In this document: piece after piece, positions 1 through 10,675 of the stretch
Layout: each line of letters starts with the position of its first letter
Numbering within the stretch: the stretch's first letter is position 1
DNA from: Siphonodentalium dalli
Taxonomy: Eukaryota > Mollusca > Scaphopoda > Gadilida > Siphonodentaliidae
Length of the DNA stretch: 64,000 nt
Direction of reading: 5' to 3'
Assembly: GCA_032622095.1 (NCBI GenBank)
Contig: CP136066.1
Location: forward strand, 227,980,961-228,044,960
Position numbers and translations under genes: made by a program
The notes under the pieces: generated by a model
Seen by the model: only the letters and a program-made list of their open reading frames with translations
The model's database searches: none
Told to the model about the DNA's origin: nothing

Positions 1-1022
1 AACGAGTTGTTGTTTCGTTTCGCTTCTAGTAGTTTGAGTGATTTCTTAAGCTCTTTGATGTCATTTAGAGATCTTTCGGGCATGTAGAATGATGCGAGGT
101 ATAATGGTTTTTTGTCCGATGTTTCAATCTTCACCCATTCTAGTTCGCAGTCTGTCACCAGTTGAGGTTGTTCTATAGCTGTGATGTCCTGGTGTACAGC
201 CACAAACACTCCACCGCCTATCGAGCTCCTATCATTTCTGAAGACATTGAAGTTTGATGGAAAAACCTCAGATGTTTTAATGATGTCTCCTGTATCTGGC
301 TTTCCTGGTTGTACTCCCCTCAGCCACGATTCCTGTCCCAAGATGATATCCGGCTTAGTGTATTCTATGGCGGCGGCAAATTCGGCTTTGTTACTCACTA
401 TACTTCTGCAATTTACTGTCATAACTCTCATGTTCAACTTTTCGGTAACGCCGTAGACATTTGAAGCTTGAGATCCACTAGACGTCAGTCGACTGCTTTT
501 GCGCCGATCAATTCTCTGACAAGAATTTGTAGGGCTGCTTGTCAATAGAGGGTTGAACGTTGATATGTCGAAGCTGTGAGTTGTTGAGTCCAATAAACTA
601 AGAGGGTTGTAGTAGTTTGAAGTCTCCAATTCATAACTTCTAAAGGTGAAGCTGTCAACGTTCGCACTATCACACTTGCAGCAAATCCATGTGATGTTGT
701 TTTTCTCCTTGTAGTGAAAATCCACTGAGCACATGTCTATGCAGGTTTTATGGTGCCACACATCGCAATTTTCACAGCATATTGCTTTTTCTTCCCATGT
801 CACTGGTGCCTGGCAAAAAGCGCATGGATATATTGATTCATCTGGCCCTGGGTTTAGTTGGATGTCACCGCCTAGTATGATCAATAGTAGGAATGCCGAT
901 TTTCTGGTTCCTTTGTAAGTGATTGGGTGATGTCTGTTCGAAGGAGAACTTTTAATATGGAGGATAATGTTCATGTCCATGCTGGCATTGTGGTTTTGAA
1001 TCGCTTTCAGTTTTCCTTCCAT
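1..1022 (-). CDS. CR1-like LINE ORF2, N-terminal part (2A-like, PHD finger, endonuclease)
   Basis: An open frame runs from Met at 1022 (first Met after the in-frame stop at 1050-1052) off the left edge, 340 codons. Residues 44-60 form a hydrophobic stretch ending in GGDIQLNPGP, which matches the D-x-x-x-N-P-G-P signature of 2A-like ribosome-skipping peptides; skipping would fall between G59 and P60. Residues 67-117 carry Cys/His with PHD-finger spacing (C67, C70, C83, C86, H91, C94, W112, C114, C117). From M198 an apurinic-type endonuclease domain begins: VNCRS around N204, GQESW with E231, then GGGVFVAV. This order (2A, PHD, endonuclease, with reverse transcriptase expected outside the window) is known from CR1-clade LINEs of marine invertebrates. 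No frameshift or stop is seen, so this part may be intact. The clade is inferred, because the reverse transcriptase is not in view. Confidence 0.88.
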   Translation of the reverse strand, partial: MEGKLKAIQNHNASMDMNIILHIKSSPSNRHHPITYKGTRKSAFLLLIILGGDIQLNPGPDESIYPCAFCQAPVTWEEKAICCENCDVWHHKTCIDMCSVDFHYKEKNNITWICCKCDSANVDSFTFRSYELETSNYYNPLSLLDSTTHSFDISTFNPLLTSSPTNSCQRIDRRKSSRLTSSGSQASNVYGVTEKLNMRVMTVNCRSIVSNKAEFAAAIEYTKPDIILGQESWLRGVQPGKPDTGDIIKTSEVFPSNFNVFRNDRSSIGGGVFVAVHQDITAIEQPQLVTDCELEWVKIETSDKKPLYLASFYMPERSLNDIKELKKSLKLLEAKRNNNS

Positions 1023-1164
1023 TTCTATTGTAGCAAGTGTGTAGGACTCTCAGATGTACTACTATTAACAGCAATAGTATTTTCGTTGCAAGTTGTGGTT
1101 TTTGACGGGTCAGCATGACATGGAATGGTCCACGCCTCCTGGGTATCTTTTTGTTGTATGTTTT

Positions 1165-1325
1165 TAGCGTGGAGTGGATGAGCCCACTCCTTCTAATATT
1201 CAGTTTTGGTTCTGTATGTTTTTTCCCAGCGTGGAGTGGATGAGCCCACTCCTTCTGGGGGTGTGCGGGTGATTTTATTGTCTTCTGCTGTGCCCAGCGT
1301 GGCGTGGATGAGCCCACACCTTCTG
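1165..1325 (-). repeat. three hairpin repeats between LINE ORF1 and ORF2
   Basis: Three copies of a roughly 30-bp motif lie at 1171-1190, 1233-1252 and 1301-1320 (spacing 62 and 68 bp). Each is an inverted repeat GGAGTGG / CCACTCC around ATGAGC; the third copy differs in both arms. They lie just downstream of the ORF1 stop and upstream of the ORF2 start, so they would be structured RNA in the LINE transcript. Function unknown. Confidence 0.7.
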
Positions 1326-1713
1326 GGAGGCAGGTTTTCTGCTTGATTGATCCCAACAGTCGGTGGCTGCTTGGATCTGGATTTTTCGTAGCCATGTTTC
1401 ACTCAGTCGTTTGTCTGGGTGTAGGCCATCCTTGAATAAGCCGTAGTTGTACCGTAGGCTATCTTTTTGTCCTCTTTTCCTCTTTGGTGTTTTGCTTATG
1501 TCGAGCGAGAATTTTGGTGAGTGGGAGCTTAGTCTCCTATTTGTTTCGACGATCCTTCGGTTTAGGTCGATGACTCTGTCTGCCAGTGTACGGTTTTCGT
1601 CGCTGTAGGCAGGTAACTGTGGTATAGATGGATACCGTTTATATCGGTAGATATTACAGTCACAACAGTGCAGGAACCAATTCTGGTTGTAGAACTTAGA
1701 ACCGGTACTAGGT
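1275..1713 (-). pseudogene. LINE ORF1 C-terminal fragment, SGNH/esterase-like
   Basis: On the minus strand a frame is open from about 1713 to the stop at 1275-1277. Its tail reads YGLFKDGLHPDKRLSETWL, resembling the C-terminal Asp-x-x-His block of SGNH/GDSL esterase domains found in ORF1 of CR1-type LINEs. A basic segment (KTPKRKRGQK) precedes it. No start codon or GDS block is found upstream; stops interrupt all frames beyond 1713. It is a 5'-truncated or frameshifted ORF1 of the same element as ORF2. The SGNH call rests on one motif and the position. Confidence 0.6.
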
Positions 1714-2015
1714 CTAGAACAACACTTTCAAGACTCGACTCTCAAGTTTACTGTTTAGTTCAATCAACTCAAGTTCAGTCATGTCTACGGTGACACAGAC
1801 AGTTGTTCATCTCAGGCTTCGTCCTCTTGTATATAGTGGTACTCAGTGTTCACACGTGCTGGAATATTTTTTATGACCATTTTTATTTATGGACAACAAG
1901 CTGGGCGTAGCCGAGCTACTCATGATGTGTTGCATAGCTGGTCGTCCTTGTACTAACTTCAATTTTCAACATGGTCGCTGCCATCTTAAATTTTAGGCGC
2001 GCCATCTTGAATTTG
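1714..2015. other. unassigned sequence upstream of the LINE ORF1 fragment
   Basis: Probably decayed LINE 5' sequence followed by unique DNA. No coding frame, hairpin or repeat is recognised here. Confidence 0.3.
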
Positions 2016-3005
2016 ACAGGTCGGGCACAGGTGCCAAATGAGCTAAATAGCTCATTTGAGCTCACATAGCTAAATCGAGCTAAATTTTTAATGTGATTTA
2101 AGTCCATTTCCTCAGTTCAACACATGCATCAAATTATCGCATTGCGAATTTACATTCATTAGTTAGACCCCATGTCAAGCTTCACAGAAACTCCTTCCGT
2201 ACAAGTAATTAAAACAGCAGTGGCGTGATCAAAGGCAGTTTGATTAACACTTTTAGGAGAATGATTAAACTTCTTTTTGAACTTGCGAATTGTATTTATA
2301 AAACTGCCGCTTCTGCATATTAATTTACCTGGAATATATTTCTGAAGGTTAAGGACACAAGGTTACAATGTCTTGTCCGACTGGATAAACCACGGGCATC
2401 GATTTACGATAAATCGTTTGACGAACGTACACTGATCTGCCATTAAGAGAAGACAAAATACGGAAGCGCGAGTGGTCAGTACATTCATATTTTACGCATC
2501 GTTTACTGTGTCTTCTATTGTGTCGATACTGTGGTAAAAGCACGCGTGGCTTTCCGTATCTTCCAACCAGTGAAATTCAATTAAAATCATTCGTATAAAC
2601 ACATAGGCTGTTTTGAGCAGCCAATCAGAATGTTTGTTTCATTTTATCTTAGGATAAGCTTTGACATAGCGGAGCGAATCTGACACAGCACGATTTGGCG
2701 ACTGAAAAGTCAATTTAAAACTATTTTCTCTCACAAATTTTAATGAAAACATATGGATAAATCCTTAAGCAAAGGTCACGTAAAAGATATAAAGACTGTT
2801 GTGAGTAGATGAGCACACAATGTATTTGTGAAGCTCAATACTAGGTTGGTCCAGTAGAAATAAATTCGCAATGCGATAATTTGATGCAAGCATTGAACTG
2901 AGGAAATGAGGAAATGGACTTAAATCACATTAAAAATTTAGCTCGATTTAGCTATGTGAGCTCAAATGAGCTATTTAGCTCATTTGGCACCTGTGCCCGA
3001 CCTGT
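2016..3005. mobile_element. 990-bp TIR element (non-autonomous DNA transposon)
   Basis: Inverted arms of about 137 bp at 2016-2151 and 2867-3005, beginning ACAGGTCGGGCACAGGTG, are nearly identical (the right arm carries a short local duplication). The arms themselves contain GAGCT-rich palindromic words. The roughly 700-bp interior shows no transposase frame. No convincing TSD was found, so the superfamily is unknown. Confidence 0.75.
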
Positions 3006-3590
3006 TTGAGTCAGTGCCATCTTGGAAACATCATTGCAATTAAATTTAAACTACAAAATTTTATTTTTCATATAGCCAACATAACATTACTAGTATTCAT
3101 TGCATGAAGGCATTACATGGTTTAAATCATAACTTATGTAGGACCAGAAATGTTGCTGTGCCATTCTGAAATTACATAAAACTGCAAATTTGTGTTGTAT
3201 CCAAAGCAACATCATATTGGCATGCGCATATTGATGTTTTATAGCCAGCGTCATAGCATACAGAGCAAATCGCACTGTTAACATTCCAGACGAATGAGTA
3301 ATATTTTTCTAAATAAATTGTCTCTGATTTTAATTAAGAACATGAGGACCATTGTACCATGGCAATATGCATCAGAGAAATGTACATATGGTTGCCATTT
3401 TAAACAAATAATATGCATACTATTTATCTATATTCTAGTACTGGGGATCAGATCTGATAGAAAGACTGCCAGACCATTTAAGAATTTAAATAATTAATAG
3501 GGTCTACGTACGTAGTCGTATATGATGTTCCAACAAGGCAATAATTATACAAACAAAATGACTGCGCCAGTATATTAACAAGGACACGGT
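3006..3590. other. no feature recognised
   Basis: AT-rich sequence with only short open frames that show no recognisable motif. Confidence 0.3.
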
Positions 3591-3683
3591 AGAGGGACAG
3601 ATATTTATGACAATTACTTTTTAGTGTGATATAGCAGTGCTATATCACACTAAAAAGTAATTGTCATAAATATCTGTCCCTCT
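3591..3683. repeat. perfect 46-bp-arm hairpin
   Basis: Positions 3591-3636 and 3638-3683 are exact reverse complements around a single G at 3637. No second copy is seen in the window. It resembles a very short foldback MITE or a local inverted duplication. Confidence 0.85.
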
Positions 3684-4033
3684 ATAATAGCACACGAATT
3701 AGAATCATCGATATTAACAGCGAAAACTTTCAAACGAAAAGGAACAAACTCGGTTCGTAATAAAAATAGGTCTCTCTGTAGGTCACTCGAGTAGGCGTTG
3801 GATAATTACAGTGTCTCATTAAACACACACTATGGTACAACCGTTACAACGGCTTTTCTATTGTCCCCTCTGACACTTTGGAACGCACTGACCTGTTGAT
3901 CAATATGGCTGCAGTACATGTGAGGCGAACATTAGTGTATTCTATGAATCAGTTACATACTCTCTTAAATATTTTGACAGTTGTGTTGTTCAAATTCACG
4001 GATTCATATGGCTGAGGATCATTTGGAAGACTA

Positions 4034-4200
4034 CACTAATGCCCTAAATAATCGACTCCTTAACCACAGCAGAATTATGGGTAATTTTTCAGGATTTAGT
4101 CGGAAATATAGCTTGTTGCCATTCATATTTCCGACTAAATCCTGAAAAGTTACCCATAATTCTGCTGTGGTTAAGGAGTCGATTATTAAGGGCATTACTG
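4034..4200. mobile_element. MITE family A, copy 1 (mariner-type)
   Basis: Foldback element with TIR beginning CASTAATGCCCTAAATAATC, flanked by TA on both sides (4032-4033 and 4201-4202). The arms extend nearly the whole length and meet near 4118. TA target duplication and a long hairpin fit a Tc1/mariner-derived MITE. More copies lie at 16.9, 17.2 and 25.8 kb. Confidence 0.8.
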
Positions 4201-4202
4201 TA

Positions 4203-5136
4203 ACACCCTCTGTTGCTCTTGTTGTCCAGCATATGTAGAGCGGGGATATTGATTATTCCATGAGGAATTGGAGGGATATAAAAATGTTGATAATTTGTTT
4301 TGGGTCTGGTTCCCAATTCGACATCATCCTCATTTTCGGGGGAAATATCATTCGAAGGGATATTTGTATCAACCACTGTTTGGAGTGTGAAGTCGGTTGG
4401 CTAACTTGGCACACAATACCGAGAGCAGTCTGACTGTCTGACACGATAAGAAGTGCTTCTCAGTTGCGCACCAATGAATTTTTGAATGTTACATCACTTT
4501 CCATCAATGGTCACCATGATGTAGTGCTCACGGGCATGATATTTATCATGATCTTGATACAAGTACCATATCACCGACCGAGAGATCTGAGATTGGATAA
4601 TGCTTGAGTGATGGAACTTTCCTCCTCTCGCTAAAGTTATGACGACCGTCCTTGGTAGTCATGAAACAAAAATCTGGTTTCATGTACCTTATTTAAGATT
4701 ATGCTTTTTAGGCAGGCGGTTTCGTGTGCAGCGAAGTGGGTAGATTCGCTTACGGGTGGGAAGTCATGTTCCCTACTCGTGTTATTGTCTTTTATTTGTG
4801 TTTACTTGTACTTGGCTGTAGGCTTTTGTCTTGAACAGCCTTCTTTTCTTTCTAAGCAAGTGTGTACCGTAGGTCATACCAGGAAATAATGTTCGCCTTA
4901 TAGCAGGTACTATAGACATATTATAAACTGCTTTTGGACTATCTTTATTTCATGGCATGACCTAAACATTTGCTTATGTTTTTGGATCTAAAGAGTTGAG
5001 AAAGGAGTCCATTATATAAATAGGATATGCACCCATCCAGCTAAGTATCACAAGAGTTCCCCATCTGGAGAGTTAACACAACAAATCCTGATAAATAAAA
5101 TAACTTATATATAATCATCCCCATAATATGAGGAAT
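4203..5136. other. no feature recognised
   Basis: Unique-looking sequence. A 62-codon frame at 4701-4889 is hydrophobic but matches nothing I recognise. Confidence 0.3.
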
Positions 5137-6780
5137 CTAATGGTGTGATTTAAATATGTCAAAAGTCGCGCCGTTCGCGTCAGGGATGCCCGGAAGGGGA
5201 GAGGGGCACCAAAATTGATCAAAATAATTTTAGCGCCGAATTCTACCAAATTGATGCACATAAATCCTTCTTCTGAGATCTTCTCCATGATACAAGGAAT
5301 CGTATTGTGTGATTTAAAGACGCCAAATTGGTGTCGTTGGGGTGATAGATTTGGGGGGGGGTGGTACTAAATCTGATCAGAATTGGTTTAGTCGCCGATT
5401 GCCACGAAACTTATACAAATTCATCCTCATGGTATGAGGTGTCGAATGGCATGGCTTAAAGCTGTCATAAGTGGCGTCATTCGAGTCAGGGGTGCACTGA
5501 AAGGGAGAGGGGCACCAAACTTGATACACGATATTTTAGCGCCAATTTCCACCAAATTGATACACATTCTTATCCATGATATGAGGAATCTAATCGTGTG
5601 ATTTTAAAGACGTCATATTGGTGCTGCTTTGGTTAGAGGTGGGGTGGGCACTAAATTTGATAAAAATTTGTTTAGTCGCGGATTCGCACCAAACTTACAA
5701 ATAATAATCTCCATGATATCAGGAGTCTAATTGTGTGGTTTAAAGATGTCAAAAGTGGGGCCATTCGAGTCGGGGGTGCCAAGAGGGTGAGAGGGACACA
5801 AACATATTGATAAGCAATATGTTTAGCGCCGATTTCCACCTGATTGATACATATTCTACTCCGTGATACGAATAATCTAATTGTGTGGTTTAAATGCGCC
5901 AAATTGGTGCCTTTTGGGTGAGAGATATGCAATGGTGGCCCTAAATTTGATACAAATTTGTATACTCGCCAATTTTCATAAATTTTATATATATTCATCT
6001 CTATAATGAGTGTAAGTGTGTGGTTTAATGATGTCAAAAGTGGCGCCGCTTGAGTCCAAAATAGGGACGGGAGGGTCACCAAAAACTTATAAAAATATGT
6101 TTAGTGCCAATTACCATCAAACTCATTCTTATCAAATGATACAATGAATCAAATTTTTGCGAATATCTGTCTGTGTTCTATATATAACTTTAAGGGTACA
6201 ATTGAGATGGCACCAAGGCGGTCTAACAGGGGTAACTTTTTACGAGCAAGATAATGGTGCGGGTTAAAATTTTCTAAAGTGACGTTGTTGGTGTCAGGGG
6301 AGGGGCTATTTTTAGCACAGATTTCGACCAAATTGATATATTATTCTCCGTGATACGAGGAATATAAACGTGTGATTTAAAGACGTGAAATTGGTGCCGT
6401 TTGGGTGAGAGATGGGGGGGGGGGGTAATAACTATGATAGGAATTTGTTTAGTTGCCGATTACCACCAAACTTATATATAATCATCTCCATTAATATATG
6501 ATGCATGCATGAGTCTAATAGACGTGGTTTAAATATGACAAAAGTGGCGCGGTTCAAGTCATGCATGCGGGGAGTTGCACCAAAGTTGATACAAATATAT
6601 TTAGCACTGATTCCACCAAAATTCATGCACGTTCTTCTCTAATGATATGATGAATTAAATCACATTTGGAGTCGTTTGGGTCATGGATGGCTAGAGGAGA
6701 TTCACTAGCATTTATAAGATTGTTCAATTCGCCGATATCCAACAAAGTTATATATAGTCATCTCCCAGGCCATCTCCATG
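5137..6780. repeat. degenerate higher-order tandem repeat, 287 bp = 150 + 137
   Basis: The anchor GTGTGRTTTAAA recurs near 5137, 5309, 5446, 5596, 5733, 5883, 6019, 6371 and 6523. Two monomer types alternate: one continues to AAAAGTGGCGCC-like text, the other to AAATTGGTGCCGTTTGGGT. Distances alternate 150 and 137 bp, giving a dimer period of 286-287 bp between 5309 and 6019, with more irregular edges. Identity between dimers is only moderate, so the array is old. Short frames in it are artefacts. Confidence 0.75.
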
Positions 6781-8670
6781 TCGTTCTAAGGAGTTTTTGG
6801 CATTCCAATTTCACAATCTCGACAAATGGTGTCACTTGAACAATTATATCTTCTCAACTGTCATATTTATATGGGGATGGAAATCAGAGCATTCCTATAA
6901 TGATCTAGCAACACAGATACATAGAAGAAAGCATTAAAAGTATATTTATATCAATCTATTTAAAAGATACATATATTCATTCAAACTGAGGGACCTTGAA
7001 TCGTCAGATGATTGCATATTAGAATGGCTCATGTATATATTATAACGATTGAGTCTGTCGCATTCAATATAGTTTCCACAAAAAAAGTTACAATTGCCAA
7101 GAGATATGAAAATGTAGAGCAGGCCTGTTCAAAAATAGTGGTCACAGTGTGCAGTCAAATATGGTTACTAACTTACTTCTGAGATAAAGGAAAACGCTGT
7201 CCGTAGCACATGACTTTTCAGGATCCTCCAATATTGACATCTGACAAGGGTATATCTGCCCGATACAGAGGATTTCTTTCATTTTAAGAACAGACTTATC
7301 GCCTAACATAAATAACTAAAAATCTTGCTGTGTCGGGCACATGTAGTTGCTATACATGTACATGCATAACATCAATTCTTTTAAACTGAAAATGATTAGC
7401 CAGAACAGAGGAGCACCTGGATATATCTTTAAATATCTGTATCTTCATGAAGATATAATAAACTAGATTGATTGATTGATTGATTGATACATCTCTATGT
7501 AAAACACAATTGTCGTCTTTTATTTTTTCGAACTAATGTGTTTATGATGTTCATGTTTCATGCTATAATGTCTGAAGTATAAATAAATACTTCTTTATTG
7601 GTGGGACGGATTAAACGCGATAAACAAAATGATAATCGCTCCGACCTGACAAGGTGAGCCACTACTTATATTCCATGTGTAAGAATCATGTTTTGTGATG
7701 CCATTTGGATATACAATTTATGAGAATACATGTAACACTTTGAGAGCAAGAGTATTCTCTATTCCCACCAAATATCCACAGAGGGTTTCACATCACTTTA
7801 ACCTGGACAACGCCGGGGAACCCTGCTAGTATTATATATTAACAAATTATCGTCCCTTCAGACTGCATTAATGTGACCACTACCCTGTTTCCTTCAGACT
7901 AATTGGTAACCAACCAGGAGCAGTCGCCTTACCACTGCTATAGATATCTCCACTGCTATAGACATATCAACATCTATAGACATGTCCGGATGCAGGGGGA
8001 ATATATGTACATGTAGCTCTCAAATGAGGCAAATCTTTCTGAATTATGTGCAAGCTCAATATTTTTTTAATCATGATTTACTGAGCCGACACAGTAAATG
8101 GCATGTCCTGCACCAAAACAATTCTGGAAGTTAAGTGCTTTGTTATATTGTATATGTTGACTCTGATAAAATGATGATATGTAACAATGCCTACAAGTTT
8201 AGTAATTTGTACTAATGACCAATATCAAGGTCCCCTCACACTTCCTATGAGTTTCTAAGATGTGTGAAAGGCATGTCATTTTTTCCCCAACATTCAAGCT
8301 CATGTAGGGTTCCATGTCCTCTGATTGCCAGTAAACGCTGAAGCGCAAATCCATGGGCTAAATTCAATCATTTATGCTGAAGCAAAATTTAATTTTACGG
8401 GAGCATGATGATGCAATGATCCAATTGTGCCATTTCAAATTCCTTCTTTATATGAGAGTGAATTGAAACCAATTTCAGATGTCACTTTGCCCAGAGCAAA
8501 TATTTTTGCACATAATCGCAAATTGCATTGCATTATGGTTAAACACAGACTCGACAGCTACAATGTTTTGCTGAGTGGAGAATCAAGTTTGGAGTTTGGG
8601 ATGATCCCCGTGAAGATTTGAAATTTTCCGCAATTTTATAGGCAAGCATATAGCAAATAACTTTATTGAA
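6781..8670. other. mostly featureless, with a (TTGA)n microsatellite
   Basis: Only a short ATTG/TTGA tetranucleotide run at about 7464-7486 stands out. No coding frame of note. Confidence 0.4.
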
Positions 8671-8740
8671 TGTTTCTTCGTGGATAATGTTTCTTCGTGG
8701 ATAATGTTTCTTCGTGGATAATGTTTCTTCGTGGATAATG
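8671..8740. repeat. 17-bp tandem repeat x4
   Basis: Four consecutive copies of GTTTCTTCGTGGATAAT, essentially identical, so recently expanded. Confidence 0.9.
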
Positions 8741-8787
8741 GGTTTGAAGTTGCCAAATAATAAGGTATGCACAGTAATCTGTACAAT

Positions 8788-9110
8788 TTGCAAGCTTTGA
8801 AATAGTGTGTCTGTCATTTGCAAAATGATGTCCCTAGAAGGTGAATTTAGTGATGATATCCTGCATAGCGGGCTAGCATAACCAAATTCACCCTCTGGGA
8901 ACCTCATTTTGCTGAGGTGTACGCAAAATGAGGTCCCCACAGGGTGAATTTTTTTATGCTATCCCGCTATGCGGTGTAGCATCACTAAATTCACCCTCTG
9001 TGGACCTCACTTCATCATCTGGGAACCGCCGTCCTGGGTAGCATCACTAAATTAATCTCTGGGGACCTCATTCTGCAATTTTCAGACACTATTTGCAGAC
9101 TTGAACATTT
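8788..9110. mobile_element. MITE family B, diverged copy
   Basis: Contains the family B words GAGGTCCCCAGAGGGTGAAT and GCTATCCCGCATAGCGGGCT in successive inverted orientations, ending with a diverged CAGACACTATTTGCAGAC terminus. It is rearranged, with an extra inverted block near 8990-9080. Confidence 0.7.
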
Positions 9111-9196
9111 CTTTTCTATCAGCACCATTTGATTTGTGTGTGGTCGCCCCTGTTGTGTCCCCCTTTTATATCCCACTGTTAGTCTCGGTTTGAATT

Positions 9197-9362
9197 ATAA
9201 CCCACTAAAGGCTGTCAGCCCTCTCCTACAACCCACTAAAGGCTGTCAGCCCTCTCCTACAACCCACTAAAGGCTGTCAGCCCTCTCCTACAACCCACTA
9301 AAGGCTGTCAGCCCTCTCCTACAACCCACTAAAGGCTGTCAGCCCTCCTACAACCCACTTTT
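9197..9362. repeat. 31-bp tandem repeat x5
   Basis: Five near-identical units starting AACCCACTAAAGGCTGTCAG. Each unit holds the small palindrome GGCTGTCAGCC. Confidence 0.9.
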
Positions 9363-9504
9363 GTATGCTGTAGTTCCGCCGAAGAGCATATAGTCTGGAG
9401 AATTTGGGGGGTATTTCCATTACCACCAGCGAACATTACATCAGTGTTAACCAATCACAACATCTATCAGGTGATTGTCAGAATTCCTGTAGAGTGGTAG
9501 ATTC

Positions 9505-10056
9505 TAAAGGTGCCACGATTATTGATTTTGATAATCGGTCGTCAATAATCGACTATAATCGATTAATCGTACCTAATATTAATAACATCAGTGGAAGTAT
9601 ACCGTAATATGGCCTATTGCCTGGGTGCTCGTTAACTCAATAACTGCACTGTCGCTGGTCATTTGAGACATTGACTGATTAATGTAATATTGCCGCCTTT
9701 CAAGTATATTAAAATATACAACGATGTCGCAATGAGTTCAAATCTGCAGTGCAGCCAATTTGAAGAATATACAACAATCCGACGAGAAACCATGTCACAT
9801 CATCAAATGAACTGCCAACTGTTTGCAACATATATCAGTAGTACTCATGTTATTGGGATCTCTTTGGTACGCGATCAAAGGATGTTAACACCTCGGTTGT
9901 AGATAGAACTTTGTAAAATAAACACGGTATTCAATAATACCCGGCATCCTCTGCCATCCGATATAAATAACACAGATTAATCGACGATGGAAATGGTAAT
10001 CGATTATCGGCTTTATCAACGGTTCATCGATTATACGATTAATCGTGGCACCCCTA
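9505..10056. mobile_element. hAT-type non-autonomous element with 8-bp TSD
   Basis: Termini are TAAAGGTGCCACGATTA on the left and the reverse complement of TAGGGGTGCCACGATTAATC on the right. The 8-bp direct repeat GTAGATTC flanks it at 9497-9504 and 10057-10064. The 8-bp TSD and terminal sequence fit the hAT superfamily. The 552-bp body has no transposase. Confidence 0.9.
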
Positions 10057-10216
10057 GTAGATTCCCGACATTGTGCTATAAACATTGTCTGTCACACTGT
10101 GATGTACTGCATACATGTACATTCAAAGCAGAAGTTATTTATGACGACACAGAGCTAATGCTTGCTGGAGTTAACCCTTTGAGCAAGATTATTCTCAATG
10201 TTTCACATCACTTTAA

Positions 10217-10597
10217 CCCTTTACCCAACAAACCGGCCAAAAACGGCCAAATAAAGCTGCAACAGCCTAAATTATCTTGGGTCTGTCTCAATAAAACCAT
10301 ACAAATATGGATATCATTGGAACCGGCTCATTGACCACATTGTGATGGTTACAGTTATGTCCTGTGCCAATGCATTCTCTTATATATGCCAGTCGACCAT
10401 AGGTCGCCTCGCATATATATAAGAGAATGCATTGGCCTAAAAAAAATCTTTTTTTAACACTTTTTACCATTTTTTCTTACATTCTTTAACAATTTTATAA
10501 TTTTTAATGTGTTAAGCCAATGCATTCTCTTATATATGCGAGGCGACCTATATATAAGAGAATGCATTGGCACAGGGACGTTCTGTTGGCTAAAGGG
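10217..10597 (-). mobile_element. MITE family C (piggyBac-like) carrying palindromic module M
   Basis: TTAA at 10213-10216 and 10598-10601 flanks termini CCCTTTACCCAACA / CTAAAGGG. The interior holds two copies of the palindrome beginning CCAATGCATTCTCTTATATA (module M) separated by an AT-rich spacer. TTAA targeting with CCC/GGG ends is typical of piggyBac-like MITEs. It lies inverted relative to the copies at 21.8, 23.9 and 47.5 kb. Confidence 0.85.
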
Positions 10598-10675
10598 TTA
10601 ATGGATGTCCCGCCCCCAAATTCTCCAGATTCAGTACTGCAATAGCTGTAGATTCGTGTTTTAACCAGAAATTTG

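Noticed and set aside
952-1402. 147-codon frame over the LINE hairpin repeats
   Set aside because: It is out of frame with ORF1 and ORF2, which explain the same segment better; its repeats (GLIHxTL-like) are the hairpin motif translated.
8539-8940. 133-codon minus-strand frame
   Set aside because: Runs through a 17-bp tandem repeat and a family B MITE, so it is not a gene.
9505-10056. Two overlapping frames (66 and 115 codons) as genes
   Set aside because: They span the termini of the hAT-type element and a family C MITE.
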